Made by a program: the position numbers and the translations under genes
The notes under the pieces: generated by a model
Told to the model about the DNA's origin: nothing
What the model saw: the letters and a program-made list of their open reading frames with translations, nothing else
Database searches by the model: none
From: Lumbricus terrestris
Taxonomy: Eukaryota > Annelida > Clitellata > Crassiclitellata > Lumbricidae
NCBI GenBank assembly: GCA_949752735.1
Contig: OX457047.1
Location: forward strand, 4,197,618-4,261,617
DNA length: 64,000 nucleotides
Direction: 5' to 3'
Part shown: piece after piece, positions 23,611 through 33,967 of the stretch
Position numbering within the stretch: the first letter of the stretch is position 1
Layout of the letters: every line of letters begins with the position of its first letter

Positions 23611-25404
23611 ATCATCGAGTCGATAGAATAATCATCGAGTCGATAGAATAATCGTCGAGTCTATCGAATAATCATCGAGTCGATAGAATAATCATCGAGT
23701 CGATAGAATAATCGTCGAGTCTATCGAATAATCGTCGAGTTGATCGAATAATCGTCGAGTCGATCGAATAATCATCGAGTCGATAGAATAATCGTCGAGT
23801 CGATTGAATAATCGTCGAGTCTATCGAATAATCGTCGAGTCAATCGAATAATCATCGAGTCGATCGAATAATCGTCGAGTCGATCGAATAATCATCGAGT
23901 CGATAGAATAATCGTCGAGTCGATTGAATAATCGTCGAGTCTATCGAATAATCGTCGAGTCGATAGAATAATCATCGAGTCGATAGAATAATCATCGAGT
24001 CGATAGAATAATCGTCGAGTCTATCGAATAATCGTCGAGTTGATCGAATAATCGTCGAGTCGATCGAATAATCATCGAGTCGATAGAATAATCGTCGAGT
24101 CGATTGAATAATCGTCGAGTCTATCGAATAATCGTCGAGTCGATCGAATAATCATCGAGTCGATCGAATAATCGTCGAGTCGATCGAATAATCATCGAGT
24201 CGATAGAATAATCGTCGAGTCGATTGAATAATCGTCGAGTCTATCGAATAATCGTCGAGCCGATCGAATAATCATCGAGTCGATCGAATAATCGTCGAGT
24301 CGATCGAATAATCATCGAGTCGAAAGAATAATCGTCGAGTCGATTGAATAATCGTCGAGTCTATCGAATAATCGTCGAGTCGATCGAATAATCATCGAGT
24401 CGATCGAATAATCGTCGAGTCGATCGAATAATCATCGAGTCGATAGAATAATCGTCGAGTCGATTGAATAATCGTCGAGTCTATCGAATAATCGTCGAGT
24501 CGATCGAATAATCATCGAGTCGATCGAATAATCGTCGAGTCGATCGAATAATCGTCGAGTCGATTGAATAATCGTCGAGTCTATCGAATAATCGTCGAGT
24601 CGATGGAATATTCGTCGAGTCTATCGAATAATCGTCGAGTCGATCGAATAATCATCGAGTCGATCGAATAATCGTCGAGTCGATCGAATAATCGTTGAGT
24701 CGATCGAATAATCGTCGAGTCGATTGAATAATCGTCGAGTCTATCGAATAATCGTCGAGTCGATCGAATAATCGTCGAGTCTATCGAATAATCGTCGAGT
24801 CGATCGAATAATCGTCGAGTCTATCGAATAATCGTCGAGTCTATCGAATAATGGTCGATTCTATTGAATAATCGTCGAGTCGATCGAATATTCGTCGAGT
24901 CGATTGAATAATCGTCGAGTCGATCGAATAAACGTTGAGTCTATCGTATAATCGTCGAGTCTATTGAATAATCGTCGAGTCGATTGAATAATCGTCGAGT
25001 CTATCGAATAATCGTCGAGTCTATCGAATAATCGTCGAGTCTATCGAATAATCGTCGAGTCGATCGAATAATCGTCGAGTCGATCGAATAAACGTTGAGT
25101 CTATTGAATAATCGTCGAGTCTATCGAATAATCGTCGAGTCTATCGAATAATCGTCGAGTCTATCGAATTATCGTCGAGTCGATCGAATAAACGTTGAGT
25201 CTATTGAATAATCGTCGAGTCTATCGAATAATCGTCGAGTCTATCGAATAATCGTCGAGTCTATCGAATAATCGTCGAGTCTATCGAATAATCGTCGAGT
25301 CGATCGAATAAACGTTGAGTCTATTGAATAATCGTCGAGTCTATCGAATAATCGTCGAGTCTATCGAATAATCGTCGAGTCTATCGAATAATCGTCGAGT
25401 CGAT
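23611..25404. repeat. 20-bp satellite array, about 90 units, with 120-bp higher-order repeat
   Basis: The consensus unit is CGATCGAATAATCGTCGAGT with no insertions or deletions over about 1.8 kb. Variable sites are CGAT/CTAT, ATC/ATA/ATT before GAATAA, and CGTCG/CATCG. Between 23761 and 24540 the variants recur every six units (120 bp), as five blocks starting at 23761, 24061, 24181, 24301 and 24421. Towards the right, a marker unit with AACGTTGAGT recurs at 24921, 25081, 25181 and 25301. Edges share GAGTCGATCG words with flanking DNA. It is not a CRISPR: the units are contiguous, without spacers. Confidence 0.97.
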
Positions 25405-25925
25405 CCTTTTGCAAAGCGAGTCGATCGTCGTTTCTTCGGTTCGATTCGACTTAGGAGTTTTTACTTACTTTTCGCAGTTACGTGACTTACGTCACAACTC
25501 ACAAATGCCCTACATGAATAATTACACAAGTAATGAATCTCTTGTCCGCCACGCTTTGCATTATTGGAGCTCTGGAAGTCATTGACTGCGCGCAGAGCTA
25601 TAGAGATACTTTCCCAAAAATTTTGCTGTAAACATGAAGGATTATGGTTCGTCAAGAATGTCCCAGTTTGAAAAAAGTTTAGCTCTGTTGTGACTTGATA
25701 CGTTCACTTCTCACTCTGTGTGGCAACATTGAGTTCCACCCGACATCGAGAAGCTTTTAGGCGTATGGCTGCGGCAACTGTTGCACAAGATTCATATAAT
25801 ATTATGAGATAGACCCTTTGCGGTTCCGTCCTTCCCTCCCTCACCCATTCCTCCGCCCATGGACTGGCTAACCAGTCTCATCAGTTGCAATTCGGGTTCC
25901 AAACCTAAGTACACTAAAAGAGCTC
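25405..25925. other. unassigned DNA
   Basis: No recognised gene or repeat after the satellite edge. Confidence 0.5.
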
Positions 25926-26065
25926 ATAATGAGAGAATGATGAATGGGGAGTTCTAGAAAGGCAGCAGAGCGTCAAGTGGCGACCTCTCCAGGTCGATCG
26001 GACTACCACCGAGACAGCATGGGTTCTCCACAGTGGAGGTGCGTGTAACATTGTCGATTAGTGAG
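25926..26065 (-). mobile_element. L2-like LINE C-terminal fragment
   Basis: The minus-strand reading STVENPCCLGGSPIDLERSP is a diverged version of the AFSVVGPSTWN...L block of the LINE C-terminus. Short and degenerate. Confidence 0.5.
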
Positions 26066-26079
26066 TTACGTTACTGATT

Positions 26080-26535
26080 ACGCTCGTCCCCAGTATACTC
26101 AAAATCTCCATCTCAGCCGAAGGTGACGAAGGTTGTCTTCCAGGTGGAACGTCTTTCCCACTCAACTGAAGCTCCGTCAACTTCCGCTGGATCTCGGATA
26201 GAAATGGATCGACCTTGTCACTTGATCTCAGCCGGGAGGCCTCTGAGTCAGGGCTGTTTTTAAGGAATTGTTAGAATCGCACAAACCCTTCTTTTCTTTC
26301 CCATCCTCCATGGTAAATTACTCCCAATCGGAGGGAAATGGCCTTCTTAAACTAGTTTGGACTGAACAGAAGGGATTCTACATTTTTCTACAACTGCACA
26401 AATCCACTTAGAACGGCACTTTTTGTGTACAAGTGCACGTTAAAAAGCCCTGCTCTGAGTAGGTATCTTGAAAAGGCGCTATAGACATACTGATTGACTG
26501 ACCGATTGATTGATTGATTGTTTGATTGATTGAAT
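26080..26535 (+). mobile_element. L2-like LINE 3' end with (GATT)n tail
   Basis: A degenerate C-terminal region is followed by an untranslated block with ACTGCACAAATCCACTTAGAA. The tail TGAGTAGGTATCTTGAAAAG, then GCGCTATAGACAT, leads into (GATT)n. The block 26250-26440 is repeated at 31455-31660. Confidence 0.65.
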
Positions 26536-27630
26536 ATCATAGCACTAAAAACAATCGATACTACGTGTGAAGCTGCTTTATATCGACACCTTTAAATCGT
26601 ATATGCCGTTGCAATATAAATGAAACAAAACATCAAATCGTTGTAGTAAAACTAGGGCTCCATGTCCACATGCAAACTTTAAAACGATCTGAGCCTATAA
26701 TAATTTCTCGGCCTCAGCATTATGACTCTCTGCATAGCATGTCGTTTATAATACCGCCGTCTGTTCTCTCAATCGAATCAATTCAGTGTAAATTACTAAA
26801 CGACTTTGAATCACATTACACACCTTTTTTTATCGTCGATATAAAAAACGTGCGCAGTTGGTCAGTATCTGCTTATCTCATAAGAAAGATGAAGAATGTC
26901 TCTCTTCTCAATTACTTCAGGCTTGTTTCACTTCCAACATCAATCAGTTATAATACTGCAGTGTAGTCCAGGGAGGTGGAGGGAATTCAGGATCCTGGCT
27001 GGGGCTGGAAAAGGTCGTTCTGGGTGGACATCAACCGGTGAGTAAGACAAGGACGACGACGACAACATTAGACCGGAAATCTTGAGATGACCATCTTTTG
27101 TACTCAAATTCTGCGCAGTCGATTTAATCATTTATAATGCAGCAGATTACAATAATTGATCTAATGCAATCGTGTCTAATCGATCCTGGTCAAGATGTTT
27201 GAGCGATCTTTGTAGACACCTCTAAAACAGTTCTTAATCATATTATATCATCATTAAGTGGAGCAAAAAAATTATTGAACGCATTGATGACGAGCATAAT
27301 TGTATAAGCTCGACTATTGTAACGCTCTCTTTGACTATTCCCTACGGGTGAAATTGGATGCTTGGATTGGGTGCATGAACCGGGTTCTGCTCACAACTGC
27401 GCATCTCACTGTTCGCATCACAAGGTGCGACAACGTCTCTGAATATAAGTAGGATCCTGGTGAAATCCATTGGCTCCTTTCCTACGACGGTCTACATGTA
27501 CCTGCCGGGTATTTGCATTTGTCTGGCTCTGCATTGAAGGAAGCTTTGTGGCTTCAAGTCGAATGTTGATTATGTTGAGCTATACGCTAATTTACGCTTA
27601 TCTGTGTTCCTCGCTCTATGACCTGTGTTG
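26536..27630. other. unassigned DNA with a possible LINE scrap
   Basis: 27455-27570 may be a degraded L2-like C-terminus (IHWLL..., VWLCIEGS-like readings). The rest shows nothing recognisable. The motif AAAGGTGT occurs on the minus strand near 26586, 26818 and 27215. Confidence 0.4.
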
Positions 27631-27850
27631 TGGTGCGCGGTGGTTTAGTGGGTATGTGCTATGCCTTTGAGCTACAAGGTTGTTTGTTCGAATCCACCTC
27701 AAGCCGCCGCGTATACGGATCCTGAGCAAGTCCTTTACTCGCAATTGCTCTATTTCTTCAGCGTGAAACTCCATTATTCAGTGTGTGCGCTTTAACAGCG
27801 GGAGCGCCTCTGAGTAGGAGTCTTGAAGGAGCGATATAACAAATACTCAT
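27631..27850 (+). mobile_element. tRNA-derived SINE (LINE-tailed family), plus copy
   Basis: Head GTGCGCGGTGGTTTAGTGGG, B-box-like GTTCGAATCCACCTC, then AGCAAGTCCTTTACTCGCAA, GCGTGAAACTCC and GGGAGCGCCTCTGAGTAG, and a tail TCTTGAAGGAGCGATATAAC. No long tail repeat. Confidence 0.85.
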
Positions 27851-28465
27851 ACATTGTACGTAGGCTTCATTATAGGCGTCTCGCACTTTCCCGGTTGCAT
27901 CTGTCTGTGAGATCCGTTCTAGGTCCTGGAGACCATTGCAGTAAATTCTATTCCAGTCTGTAAAACTATTATTTAACCAGGTTTTGATTTGCCGAGAGAG
28001 GCAAAAAAAGAGATTTTAGTTTAAAATTTCAGAGTGTTGCATCACAATTACTTAAAAAATTTTGACTTGCACAGTGCACCGTGACTTTTAAAGCTGTCAT
28101 TTTGCAAAATAACTAAGATTTTAGTGCTCAGAGACGTGATATAAGATTTCAATAAATGCCCTTCCCATCGTTTAGGAATTTCTTTTTAAATTTACACACG
28201 CTGTTATAACAGCATTTTGGGCTGTCGTCTTAACAAAATTGTTCATTATGGATAAACAGTGGATAAAAACGGCAGAAATTTATAATAATATTTATGAAAT
28301 ATTTATGACCTGTTGGAGATAATAAGCATCTCCGTCTCCTTACCACAAACTTTCGGGGTTTAAAACTTCAGATTGTTGCCTCACAATTATGATATTCTTA
28401 TGCTATACGTCTCCCCTATCACCATAAATATCCCCCATGACAGTAAGCTATGCGCATTATGATAG
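27851..28465. other. unassigned DNA with an internal imperfect duplication
   Basis: Sequences near 28015-28055 and 28360-28395 resemble each other (TTTAAAACTTCAGATTGTTG/TTTAAAATTTCAGAGTGTTG, then CACAATTA). Nothing else is recognised. Confidence 0.45.
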
Positions 28466-28467
28466 TA

Positions 28468-28473
28468 TCATAA

Positions 28474-28536
<63 letters not shown>

Positions 28537-28565
28537 GTCCGTGGGTTCAACACCTGTTGGTGTCA
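28468..28565 (-). mobile_element. retroposon 3' end with (ATG)n tail
   Basis: On the minus strand CAACAGGTGTTGAACCCACG leads into (ATG)n. It resembles the end of the element at 38155-38640 (GACACCTACGGGTTGTTAAC, then CCATGGATA and (ATG)n). The His-rich frame here is only the repeat. Confidence 0.6.
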
Positions 28566-29344
28566 ATCGCAAGTTTCACTAATTTGTCTCCATGCACTCT
28601 TCATAATTATATTATAATAATAAATAATAATTTTTAAAAATTATATTGTAGGAAATAAGATCATGGCTTAACAATTTTTATGGCGATTTATGTATTCTAA
28701 TACAATACAATATAGTAAACAGCAACTAAAAACTATTATAATCTGGTGAAATTTTATGGGAAAACATTTTCATTTCTGTGCGCTTTCTTCGCTGGAAATG
28801 TCTAGAACAAAGTTGAATAACTATATAATATTATAATACTAATTTGAAGGAAAACAATTTTTAACTAGGCCTTAATAAAATATCACACACGGCACTAACA
28901 ATTAAGTCGTAACATATCCATCAATAAATTGGCGAAACACTGTAATGTAAAGGGCCTAAAGGCGCAGGCATATCGCTAACGCTTTTAATAAGTATTATTG
29001 CTCCTTAGGCAAATTCTCGAGACCCAGACAAACTGAGGTAGACCAGGTAAACACTGAAAACGAGTGCTGTATGAACCAAGAATTTGACTAAGATTATAAT
29101 ACAGAAGAATGAAGGAACTTGCTTGATTGTGTAATCTGAAAGACCGAAATACCCCCCCCCCACCCCACAAAAAACTCATCGGATTTGGAAAAATTGCGTG
29201 GGTCACCTTTTTAGCCCTGGGGGTTGCTCAAGCACCCCCCAGCACCCCCTGGTTGCGCCACTGCCTTCAAGAAAGCTACTCAGAGCTCTCCCAACACAGC
29301 CATGCAAACATTATTTCAGCTTAGACACAGTTTGTAAAACAAAA
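28566..29344. other. unassigned DNA with scraps of mobile-element ends
   Basis: 29200-29265 contains CACCCCCTGGTTGCGCCACTG, whose complement starts CAGTGGCGCAACC like common hAT-type termini. 29266-29300 resembles the SINE/LINE tail (AGCTACTCAGAGCTCTCCC). Confidence 0.4.
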
Positions 29345-29520
29345 TATGACGTCGACCTTCTCTTTTATTCAGGCTTGGGACTGGCACTGGCAGAGAGTAG
29401 CCAGTGGCGGAGTTATTAAATCGTCCTTTTCAGCCGTCGTTATAATTATTGGTCGAATGGTCGTAACTCCTGAGCAGTAACCTGAAGAGGCGCTATATAA
29501 ATCATCGCAGTGAACGAATG
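29345..29520 (+). repeat. dispersed SINE-like repeat (copy 1)
   Basis: CAGGCTTGGGACTGGCACTG then GCAGAG...CCAGTGGCGGA is shared with 53475-53545. The end GAGGCGCTATATAAATCA is the LINE/SINE tail motif. Confidence 0.6.
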
Positions 29521-30154
29521 TGCTAGCCAAAAATTTAATTAACGCCAAGTATACTCTACACTTACCCTTACACTGTAGAAAGCGCGATTTAGATTGACAA
29601 TGTGTTCAGAAAAGGTGAGCGTGATAACAAGGTCGACGCCAAGGTCGGGGACATTCGAGTGGAAGGTGAAAAACGGGAAGCTCTTGACACGGATGATTTA
29701 CGTTCTAGGTTTAATTCTGATGCAATGGAAAGGAGGAGGTTTATTTCAAATCGATGTAGATCTCTGTTTCCACTGCGAATGAAGCTGCTTTGTTTTGGCT
29801 TTAACTTCTACATGTATTACAATAATAACGCGCGTTTTAAAGGTGTTGAAGCAGACGCTTAATGGTGAATTAAGGCAGAGAATAACTCTAGACATCTTTG
29901 TAAAATACGCAGTGTCGCTAAATAGCAATAAAAATATCACTATTGCGTGGTTAAGTATAGGTCCTATATTGCCAAAATTAATATGTTTCATCAAGGAAAG
30001 AGAAAATAGAGAGATTCTGCGCCACACAAAACGCGCGAAGATGTTTGAAGGATCAAGTTAAGCAGAGAGAATAAAATTATGCCGTTAAACATCCATGTCG
30101 AAGTTTTCCTTAAAGCAATTCTTTATTGTAGCATTCTACATGTAGGCCATAGAT
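29521..30154. other. unassigned DNA
   Basis: 29594-29862 is open in more than one frame but shows no known domain. AAAGGTGTTGAAG lies at about 29838. Confidence 0.45.
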
Positions 30155-30810
30155 CGGGTCGGGACAAACTAACAAACACAATGACAAGGGAGAAGACGGG
30201 AGGATATCGAAAACATCATTGGAAAGAGACGATTAAGGTGGATTGGGCATGTTGTTGCTATTATGGATGAAGATCGAAGTAAGGAGATTTTGTTGACATT
30301 ATTGCCCAACCTATTGTTACTATTGTAGGTCTACGACATATACATGTATTATATAATTATTGCCTATTGCAGGACTTCGTGGCGTACGCGCTGAATGACA
30401 AGGGCCCACGCAATTTTACAGCCTTCAATTCATAATTGCTTAAAACTAGCTTCAACGCTTTTCGTCATTGAAACCTCAATAATAATAATCGTTGCCAATG
30501 ACAACGGATGACGTTCCAAGTTCGCCGCTAGGTTTAAAATGGCGCAAGTATCGCGTAAATTTTAACACAGCTTAGATAGGGGACAATCTACTTCTTCGTA
30601 TAACATGACCATTTTTCTTCATAAATAGCTAGATATAACGCGTTAATTAGGCAAAATTGCAATGAACGTGTACGATCAAATTGAAAGTATCTACTATTAC
30701 TATAGCTGTCGTAAACTTCTCTAAACACTCGCTAATATGATGATCTCGTTAGACACTCTTTTCATGCGTTCTACCGACCCTATATAAGCGTAACAAATAC
30801 CTCAGGTATT
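30155..30810 (+). promoter_or_regulatory. upstream region and promoter of U2-like snRNA locus, copy B
   Basis: The promoter is contiguous with the RNA start here. GTTAGACACTCTTTTCATG lies at 30748-30766 (about -63 to -45) and TATATAAG at 30781-30788 (about -30). The 400 bp upstream match copy A at 18185-18638, including CAATGACAACGG, TTTTAACA, GATAGGGGACA and TTCGTATAACATG. Conservation concentrated at the two promoter boxes supports past or present function as an snRNA-type promoter. Upstream of about 30360 both copies include an RTE-like LINE tail. Confidence 0.7.
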
Positions 30811-31200
30811 AGCGCTTCTTGGCCTTTTGGCTAAGATCAAAGTGAAACTTTTATGCTCTAAGGCATTAAGACTGACTGTAACAGTGCATGTCAGTACTAT
30901 TACCTTGAATAGAGTATACCCCTGCTACAGGGCCTCTGGCAAGAGCTAACCCTCTGTAAGCCATGGAAGCAGGAGGGACCGTCTAAATTCGTTACACGGT
31001 CAAACATTCACTTTGAACCCCACCCCCCCAAAAAAAAACATCAACAATAAAAGGGCTCTATATATGTAGAGCGCCGAACACGGTTCGAAGGAAAGGGCGC
31101 ACACGAGTTCAACACATCTGTGTTCAATGCTGCCTCTATCTATAGGGTCTAGAATGAGATAGCCCGAGTTCCTCGATTCTCTCTCATCCCTATAATAATT
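30811..31200 (+). ncRNA. U2-snRNA-like RNA locus, copy B (promoter intact)
   Basis: AGCGCTTCTTGGCC then TTTTGGCTAAGATCAA (30811-30840) matches U2 snRNA nucleotides 1-30 with about two differences. This covers the 5' end and stem-loop I. From about nt 31 the sequence departs from U2: the GUAGUA branch-site-binding motif and a clear Sm site are not seen. It still aligns to copy A through GAGTATACCCCTGCTACAGG, CCTCTGGCAAGAGCTAA and GGAGGGACCGTCTAAA. It could be a U2-derived novel RNA, a chimeric U2 pseudogene, or a SINE with a U2 head. The promoter with correctly spaced boxes argues against a simple retrocopy. Confidence 0.55.
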
Positions 31201-31261
31201 ATAGGCCCACACTCATGACTAGGTGGCCGTCGGCAACTTGAGAATATTCATCTGCCTCTGC

Positions 31262-31350
31262 TATAGCTCAATTCTTCCCGGACGTTAGTTTCTCCTCCAC
31301 GGTTCGTGACCTGGATGTCACCCTTGACAGTGAACTTAGTCTAGTATACC
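31262..31350 (+). mobile_element. L2-like LINE RT fragment
   Basis: The reading LFPDVSFSSTVRDLDVTLDS matches IFPDISFSSTVRDLGVTLDC of the copy at 57.3-58.5 kb. Confidence 0.75.
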
Positions 31351-31449
31351 ACCACCAATGCAAAAAGCTGGCTGAAGTAAAATTTTCTTTTCCGCTCCAC
31401 CTCGCCCCGTGGTCCGAGGTGGCCCTGGGTTCCTCCTGTCTTGCTGCAA

Positions 31450-31660
31450 GTTGTCAAGCAAGCTGTTTTTAAGGAATTTTTAGAACTGCACAACTCCTTC
31501 TTTCCTTTCCCATCATAAGTTACTTCCAATCGGATTATAACGACCATTTTTACTAGTTTTAACTGTATATATTATTAAGTGCTTCTACAACTGCACAAAT
31601 CTGTTTAGAACTGCACATTTTGTGTACAACTGCACGTTAAAAATAGCCATGATGTAGGTG
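31450..31660 (+). repeat. dispersed repeat shared with 26245-26440
   Basis: Both copies read GCTGTTTTTAAGGAATT, then ACTGCACAA, CCAATCGGA, TTCTACAACTGCACAAATC and TGTGTACAA.TGCACGTTAAA. At 26 kb it is part of an L2-like LINE 3' region, so this is probably the same family. Confidence 0.75.
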
Positions 31661-31949
31661 CAAAACTTGTCATAGCCTACGTAGAGCAGGACATTTAGGT
31701 TAAATCACCGCATCCCAGGGTCAGAGGTGAGAGTGCCGAGGACGGGGTGCTACTGGTGGTTTTCTATCTAGCTGGAAGGTTAGTCAATAGGTATCCGGCG
31801 TTGACTGGGAAATTTCGCTTTTGTGCCCCACACCCGCCTTCATGGTCAGTATGGGGGCGGAGTGGGGCGGGGTGGTCATGCTCGCACTTCATCTGGTTCA
31901 AGCTTCAAGTAAACAGTTGCAAAAGTGTTGCTAATATGTTTGTTTGAAT
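31661..31949. other. unassigned DNA
   Basis: No recognised feature. Confidence 0.5.
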
Positions 31950-32164
31950 GCACATACGCTTGTTATAGCGCCCCTACAAGCTCACTACTCAGAGACGCTC
32001 CCGACTACAGAGCGGACACTGCATCGGAGTTGCACGCCGAAGCTCTGAGCAATTGTGAGTGAAGGACTTGCCCAAGGTCCCTACGCGGTGACTTGAGGTG
32101 GATTCGAACCTGCAACCCTTCGGCTGCAAGGCGACGAACATACCCACCACACTACCGCGCCCCA
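31950..32164 (-). mobile_element. tRNA-derived SINE (LINE-tailed family), minus copy
   Basis: The minus strand reads GTGGGGCGCGGTAGTGTGGT, then GGTTCGAATCCACCTCAAGT and GGGAGCGTCTCTGAGTAG, with a tail GGGGCGCTATAACAAG. It is arranged head-to-head with the plus-strand copy at 32947, across the (CA)n tract. Confidence 0.85.
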
Positions 32165-32341
32165 CTGTTGAATATGTGGAAATGATGTGTTTAAAAAATA
32201 AAATCTGGTTTCTGTCCCACCCCGCCACAGAGTGACGTGGCTTAGCAAAACCATATACTGTGTGGTTTGGGTTCCCCTCTGTCTTGGTGAAAGGTTGCAA
32301 GTCAGAAGTTGCGAAACTGTTGGTGTATATTCTGCACTTTT
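32165..32341. other. unassigned DNA between SINE and (CA)n tract
   Basis: No recognised feature. Confidence 0.5.
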
Positions 32342-32570
32342 ACACACGCACACAGCCATGCACACCCACACACATACAAACACGCACACAACACACATGC
32401 ACACACGCGCGCGCAGACACACACGCATGCATACTCGCATACTCACACACAACCACAACCACAACCACACATATCCACACACATACACACACGCAAACAA
32501 CACACTTGCACACACACACGCACGCACACTCACACATGCACACTCACACACGCACACTCACACACGCACG

Positions 32571-32602
<32 letters not shown>

Positions 32603-32946
32603 CACACAACCAAAACACACATATCCACACACATACAAACACGCACACAACACACTTGCACACACACTTGAACACAACACACATGCACACACGCACGCAC
32701 ACTCACACACGCACACACACACGCACACTCACACACGCACACTCACACACGCACGCACGCACACACACACACAACCACACATATCCACACACATGCAAAC
32801 ACGCACACAACACACATGCACGCACACACACACACACATGTGCGCGCACACACACACACACACACGCACGAACACACACACATGTGCGCGCACACACACA
32901 CACACGCACGCACACACACATGTGCGCGCGCGCACACACACACACA
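32342..32946. repeat. 600-bp (CA)n-rich tract with CG steps
   Basis: ACAC-dominated sequence with CGCGCG and TGTGCGCGCG segments (for example near 32407, 32839, 32884 and 32920), organised as a repeated ~125-150-bp pattern (ACCACACATATCCACACACA recurs at about 32465, 32618 and 32773). Alternating purine-pyrimidine of this kind readily forms Z-DNA. Confidence 0.95.
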
Positions 32947-33178
32947 GTGGGGCGTGGTGGTGTAGTGGTGGCGTCGTTGCCTTGAAACCGGAAGGTTCGA
33001 GGTTCGAATCCACCTCGCCGCGTAAGGACCTTGGGCAAGTCCTTCACTCGCAATTGCTCAGCGCTTCGGCGTGAAACTCCGATGCAGTGTCCGCTCTGCT
33101 TTCGGGAGCGCCTCTGAGTAGTGAGAGATAGGGACGCTATGACAAGTGCACATACAAACAAAAACAAAAACACACACT
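32947..33178 (+). mobile_element. tRNA-derived SINE (LINE-tailed family), most complete copy
   Basis: It runs from GTGGGGCGTGGTGGTGTAGT through a B-box-like GGTTCGAATCCACCTC, GGGCAAGTCCTTCACTCGCA, GGCGTGAAACTCCG and GGGAGCGCCTCTGAGTAGTG to GACGCTATGACAAG and an A-rich (AAACA)n tail. The GGGAGCGCCTCTGAGTAG...GCTAT segment is nearly the L2-like LINE 3' end, so this SINE is probably mobilised by that LINE. Confidence 0.9.
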
Positions 33179-33416
33179 TTCAGATAATCGATATTGAGGA
33201 TGTTCGCATATACATTTTTTCATCCAGGCCTACCTGTTTTAAAGGTTGACTTTGCACAATAAGTAAAATTGTAAAGGGTTTGACATTGATAAGTGCTTCA
33301 TTGAAGAAATTAAACTTGCTCATATGAAGTGGTTATGACACTTAAAATAGGTGTGTAACTATTACAACAGTGCACAGGAGTCACATTGTAAAAATTGTGT
33401 TTGTGATGTCACTGAC
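33179..33416 (-). other. intron sequence downstream of the laminin G exon
   Basis: It starts with the donor GTCAGT at 33411-33416 (minus) and shows nothing else recognisable. Confidence 0.5.
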
Positions 33417-33654
33417 CGTATAACAGTTGGACCAGTGCCGAGGTCGAATGCAAATAGGACGAAGCCATCGATGAGAGCGAGAAGAATGAAGTCTGAGGTA
33501 CGATCAGAAGAGTAGGCGTTGTACAGGATGAGACCGTTTGGATTGGAAGTTTTTAGGATGATTTGAATGTCCGTTCGAAGGAGAACGTGTCTTCCAAGAC
33601 CTTGGTAGCGGAGAAAGGAATGACCTTGGAAGAGCGGAATGTAAATGTCGACCT
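33417..33654 (-). CDS. internal exon encoding a laminin G-like domain segment (partial gene)
   Basis: The 238-bp exon lacks a start codon and lies in the window's least repetitive part. It is read on the minus strand with an acceptor TTTTTTAACAG before 33654 and a donor CG|GTCAGT after 33417. The 78 residues include VDIYIPLFQGHSFLRYQGLG, LLRTDIQIILKTSNPNGLIL, then YNA and DFILLALIDGFVLFAFDLG followed by TGPTVI. This is the laminin G-like pattern: a hydrophobic strand, K.....P.GLILY, then DF..L.L.DG...F.FDLG.GP. The frame is open throughout; two bases start the first codon and two end the last. The family includes agrin, perlecan, Crumbs, EYS and pikachurin, and one segment cannot separate them. 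The product is expected to be secreted or extracellular. Neighbouring exons were not found in this window. Confidence 0.85.
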
Positions 33655-33751
33655 CTGTTAAAAAAATTATAGGCCTATTTCAGATTCAACGTTCAGAAAT
33701 AATGTAATATTTACGAGTTTAATAATTATTTTCGTCTGGTCTATGGTATTC
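33655..33751 (-). other. intron sequence upstream of the laminin G exon
   Basis: A pyrimidine tract (ATAATTTTTTTAACAG on the minus strand) precedes the exon; a TAGGCCTA word lies at 33671. Confidence 0.6.
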
Positions 33752-33965
33752 TTCAGTGTCCCATTCTATTCTATTCTATTCTGATCTAGTTTATAGTATT
33801 TTATTCTATAGTATTCTATTCCATTCCATCCGATTCCATTTTGTTCTGCTGTACTTTATTCTCTTCTCTTCAATTCTATGGTCATCAATTCAGCTCTACA
33901 TGTATTCTCTTCTAGTATATTCTATTCTCTTTTATTGTGTTCTATTATTATCCATTCTATGACAT
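33752..33965. repeat. degenerate (ATTCT)n tract
   Basis: Imperfect TATTCTATTC pentamers. A shorter version lies at 35050-35110, ahead of the second copy of the neighbouring repeat. Confidence 0.9.
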
Positions 33966-33967
33966 CG

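Noticed and set aside
23611..25404. CRISPR-like regular array
   Set aside because: Contiguous 20-bp units without unique spacers, in eukaryotic repeat-rich DNA.
32232..33074. 280-residue His/Thr-rich plus-strand reading
   Set aside because: Translation of the (CA)n tract fused to a SINE.
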